A DNA stretch of 5,467 nucleotides from Spirochaetales bacterium. GTDB lineage: Bacteria > Spirochaetota > Spirochaetia > Sphaerochaetales > Sphaerochaetaceae. Positions 5,158 through 5,467 of this stretch are shown here, piece by piece. Made by a program: the position numbers and the translations under genes. Position 1 is the stretch's first letter. The number at the start of each line of letters is the position of its first letter. The DNA lies in contig JAAYQY010000104.1 of the NCBI GenBank assembly GCA_012519125.1, forward strand, positions 1 to 5,467, given 5' to 3'. Under the pieces are notes generated by a model. It saw only the letters and a list, made by a program, of their open reading frames with translations. It was not told where the DNA came from and made no database searches.

Positions 5158-5467
5158 CTAGAGAGTGATTCTTCCCAAGTGCTTTAGATCAGTCCAGAAG
5201 TTGTTGCTGAACAACCCCTGGGAAACATTCACTGCAGCAAAGACATGGCAGTATAACGTTAATGATGTATCGGAAACGGTGTAATCAGGGAAACCCGTAA
5301 TTGAGGATGGATCCGTCGAAAAAGCTTCTCCGTTGAATCTTGCCAGTTTGCTCGTACCTGTCAGCACATAAGGAGTGGTTGGAGGTGATGAACCATTTGC
5401 ATCAGTTATCGAAAGGTCGATATAATTAATTGAGTCTTTGCTCAGGGTGACCTTGAAATCCGCGGAA
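5158..5467 (-). CDS. Hypothetical protein, C-terminal part (start beyond the right edge)
   Basis: The reading frame ending in TAG at 5158-5160 stays open to the window edge, giving 102 residues with no stop. The true start is therefore outside the window; a GTG at 5367 is internal and not a credible start. The visible part begins SADFKVTLSKDSINYIDLSI and ends FWTDLKHLGRITL. It is about one quarter Ser plus Thr, has few charged residues, one Cys and alternating polar and hydrophobic residues, for example DTSLTLYCHVFAAVNVSQ. This suggests a beta-rich, possibly exported or surface domain. I do not recognise the family. There is no signal peptide or anchor in this part, as expected for a C-terminus. 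The gene converges on glmS with 127 nt between the stop codons. Confidence 0.6.
   Translation of the reverse strand, partial: SADFKVTLSKDSINYIDLSITDANGSSPPTTPYVLTGTSKLARFNGEAFSTDPSSITGFPDYTVSDTSLTLYCHVFAAVNVSQGLFSNNFWTDLKHLGRITL

Noticed and set aside
5365..5367. GTG start giving a 69-residue protein on the minus strand
   Set aside because: The frame continues open to the window edge with similar residue composition and there is no ribosome binding site, so this is the tail of a longer gene.

Overview
The window looks like a stretch of ordinary bacterial chromosome with roughly balanced base composition, tightly packed genes, GGAG/GAGGG-type ribosome binding sites and no mobile-element or CRISPR signal. 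The gene complement (MazG, a BusR-like GntR regulator, a GntR/ABC-2 export operon, GlmS) and the style of the proteins fit a spirochaete of the Sphaerochaeta type or a Firmicutes-like relative. That placement is an impression from the sequence, not a demonstrated assignment.

Layout: positions 1-1238 hold a leftward operon. mazG (1238-381), a nucleotide house-cleaning pyrophosphohydrolase, is followed with a 29-nt overlap by the 5' part of a GntR-family regulator (409 to beyond position 1). The visible part of this regulator resembles the winged-helix plus coiled-coil half of BusR, a c-di-AMP-responsive repressor. Between 1239 and 1343 lies a compact divergent control region. It has a leftward promoter almost touching the mazG start codon, a strong rightward promoter (TTGACA-16-TATACT), a 22-bp near-perfect palindrome whose core equals the Gram-positive LexA/SOS box form GAAC-N4-GTTC, and a second 25-bp inverted repeat over the rightward -10 region.

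Positions 1344-3170 hold a rightward three-gene operon: a short YtrA-subfamily GntR repressor, an ABC ATPase of the ABC-2 (YtrB/BcrA-like) export class, and a six-helix ABC-2 permease. The genes are separated by 1 nt and then overlap by 4 nt. The repressor probably controls the operon through the repeat over its own promoter.

After a 60-nt gap that contains an imperfect hairpin, glmS (3231-5030) encodes a complete glucosamine-6-phosphate synthase, the entry enzyme for UDP-GlcNAc and peptidoglycan. A hairpin follows glmS. A convergent leftward gene then enters from the right edge: its last 102 codons, ending at 5158, are open to the end of the window and encode a Ser/Thr-rich protein I do not recognise.

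Most of the window is well-known biology. The parts that deserve a second look are the control sequences between mazG and the GntR operon, the coupling of MazG with a BusR-like regulator, and the hairpin before glmS.
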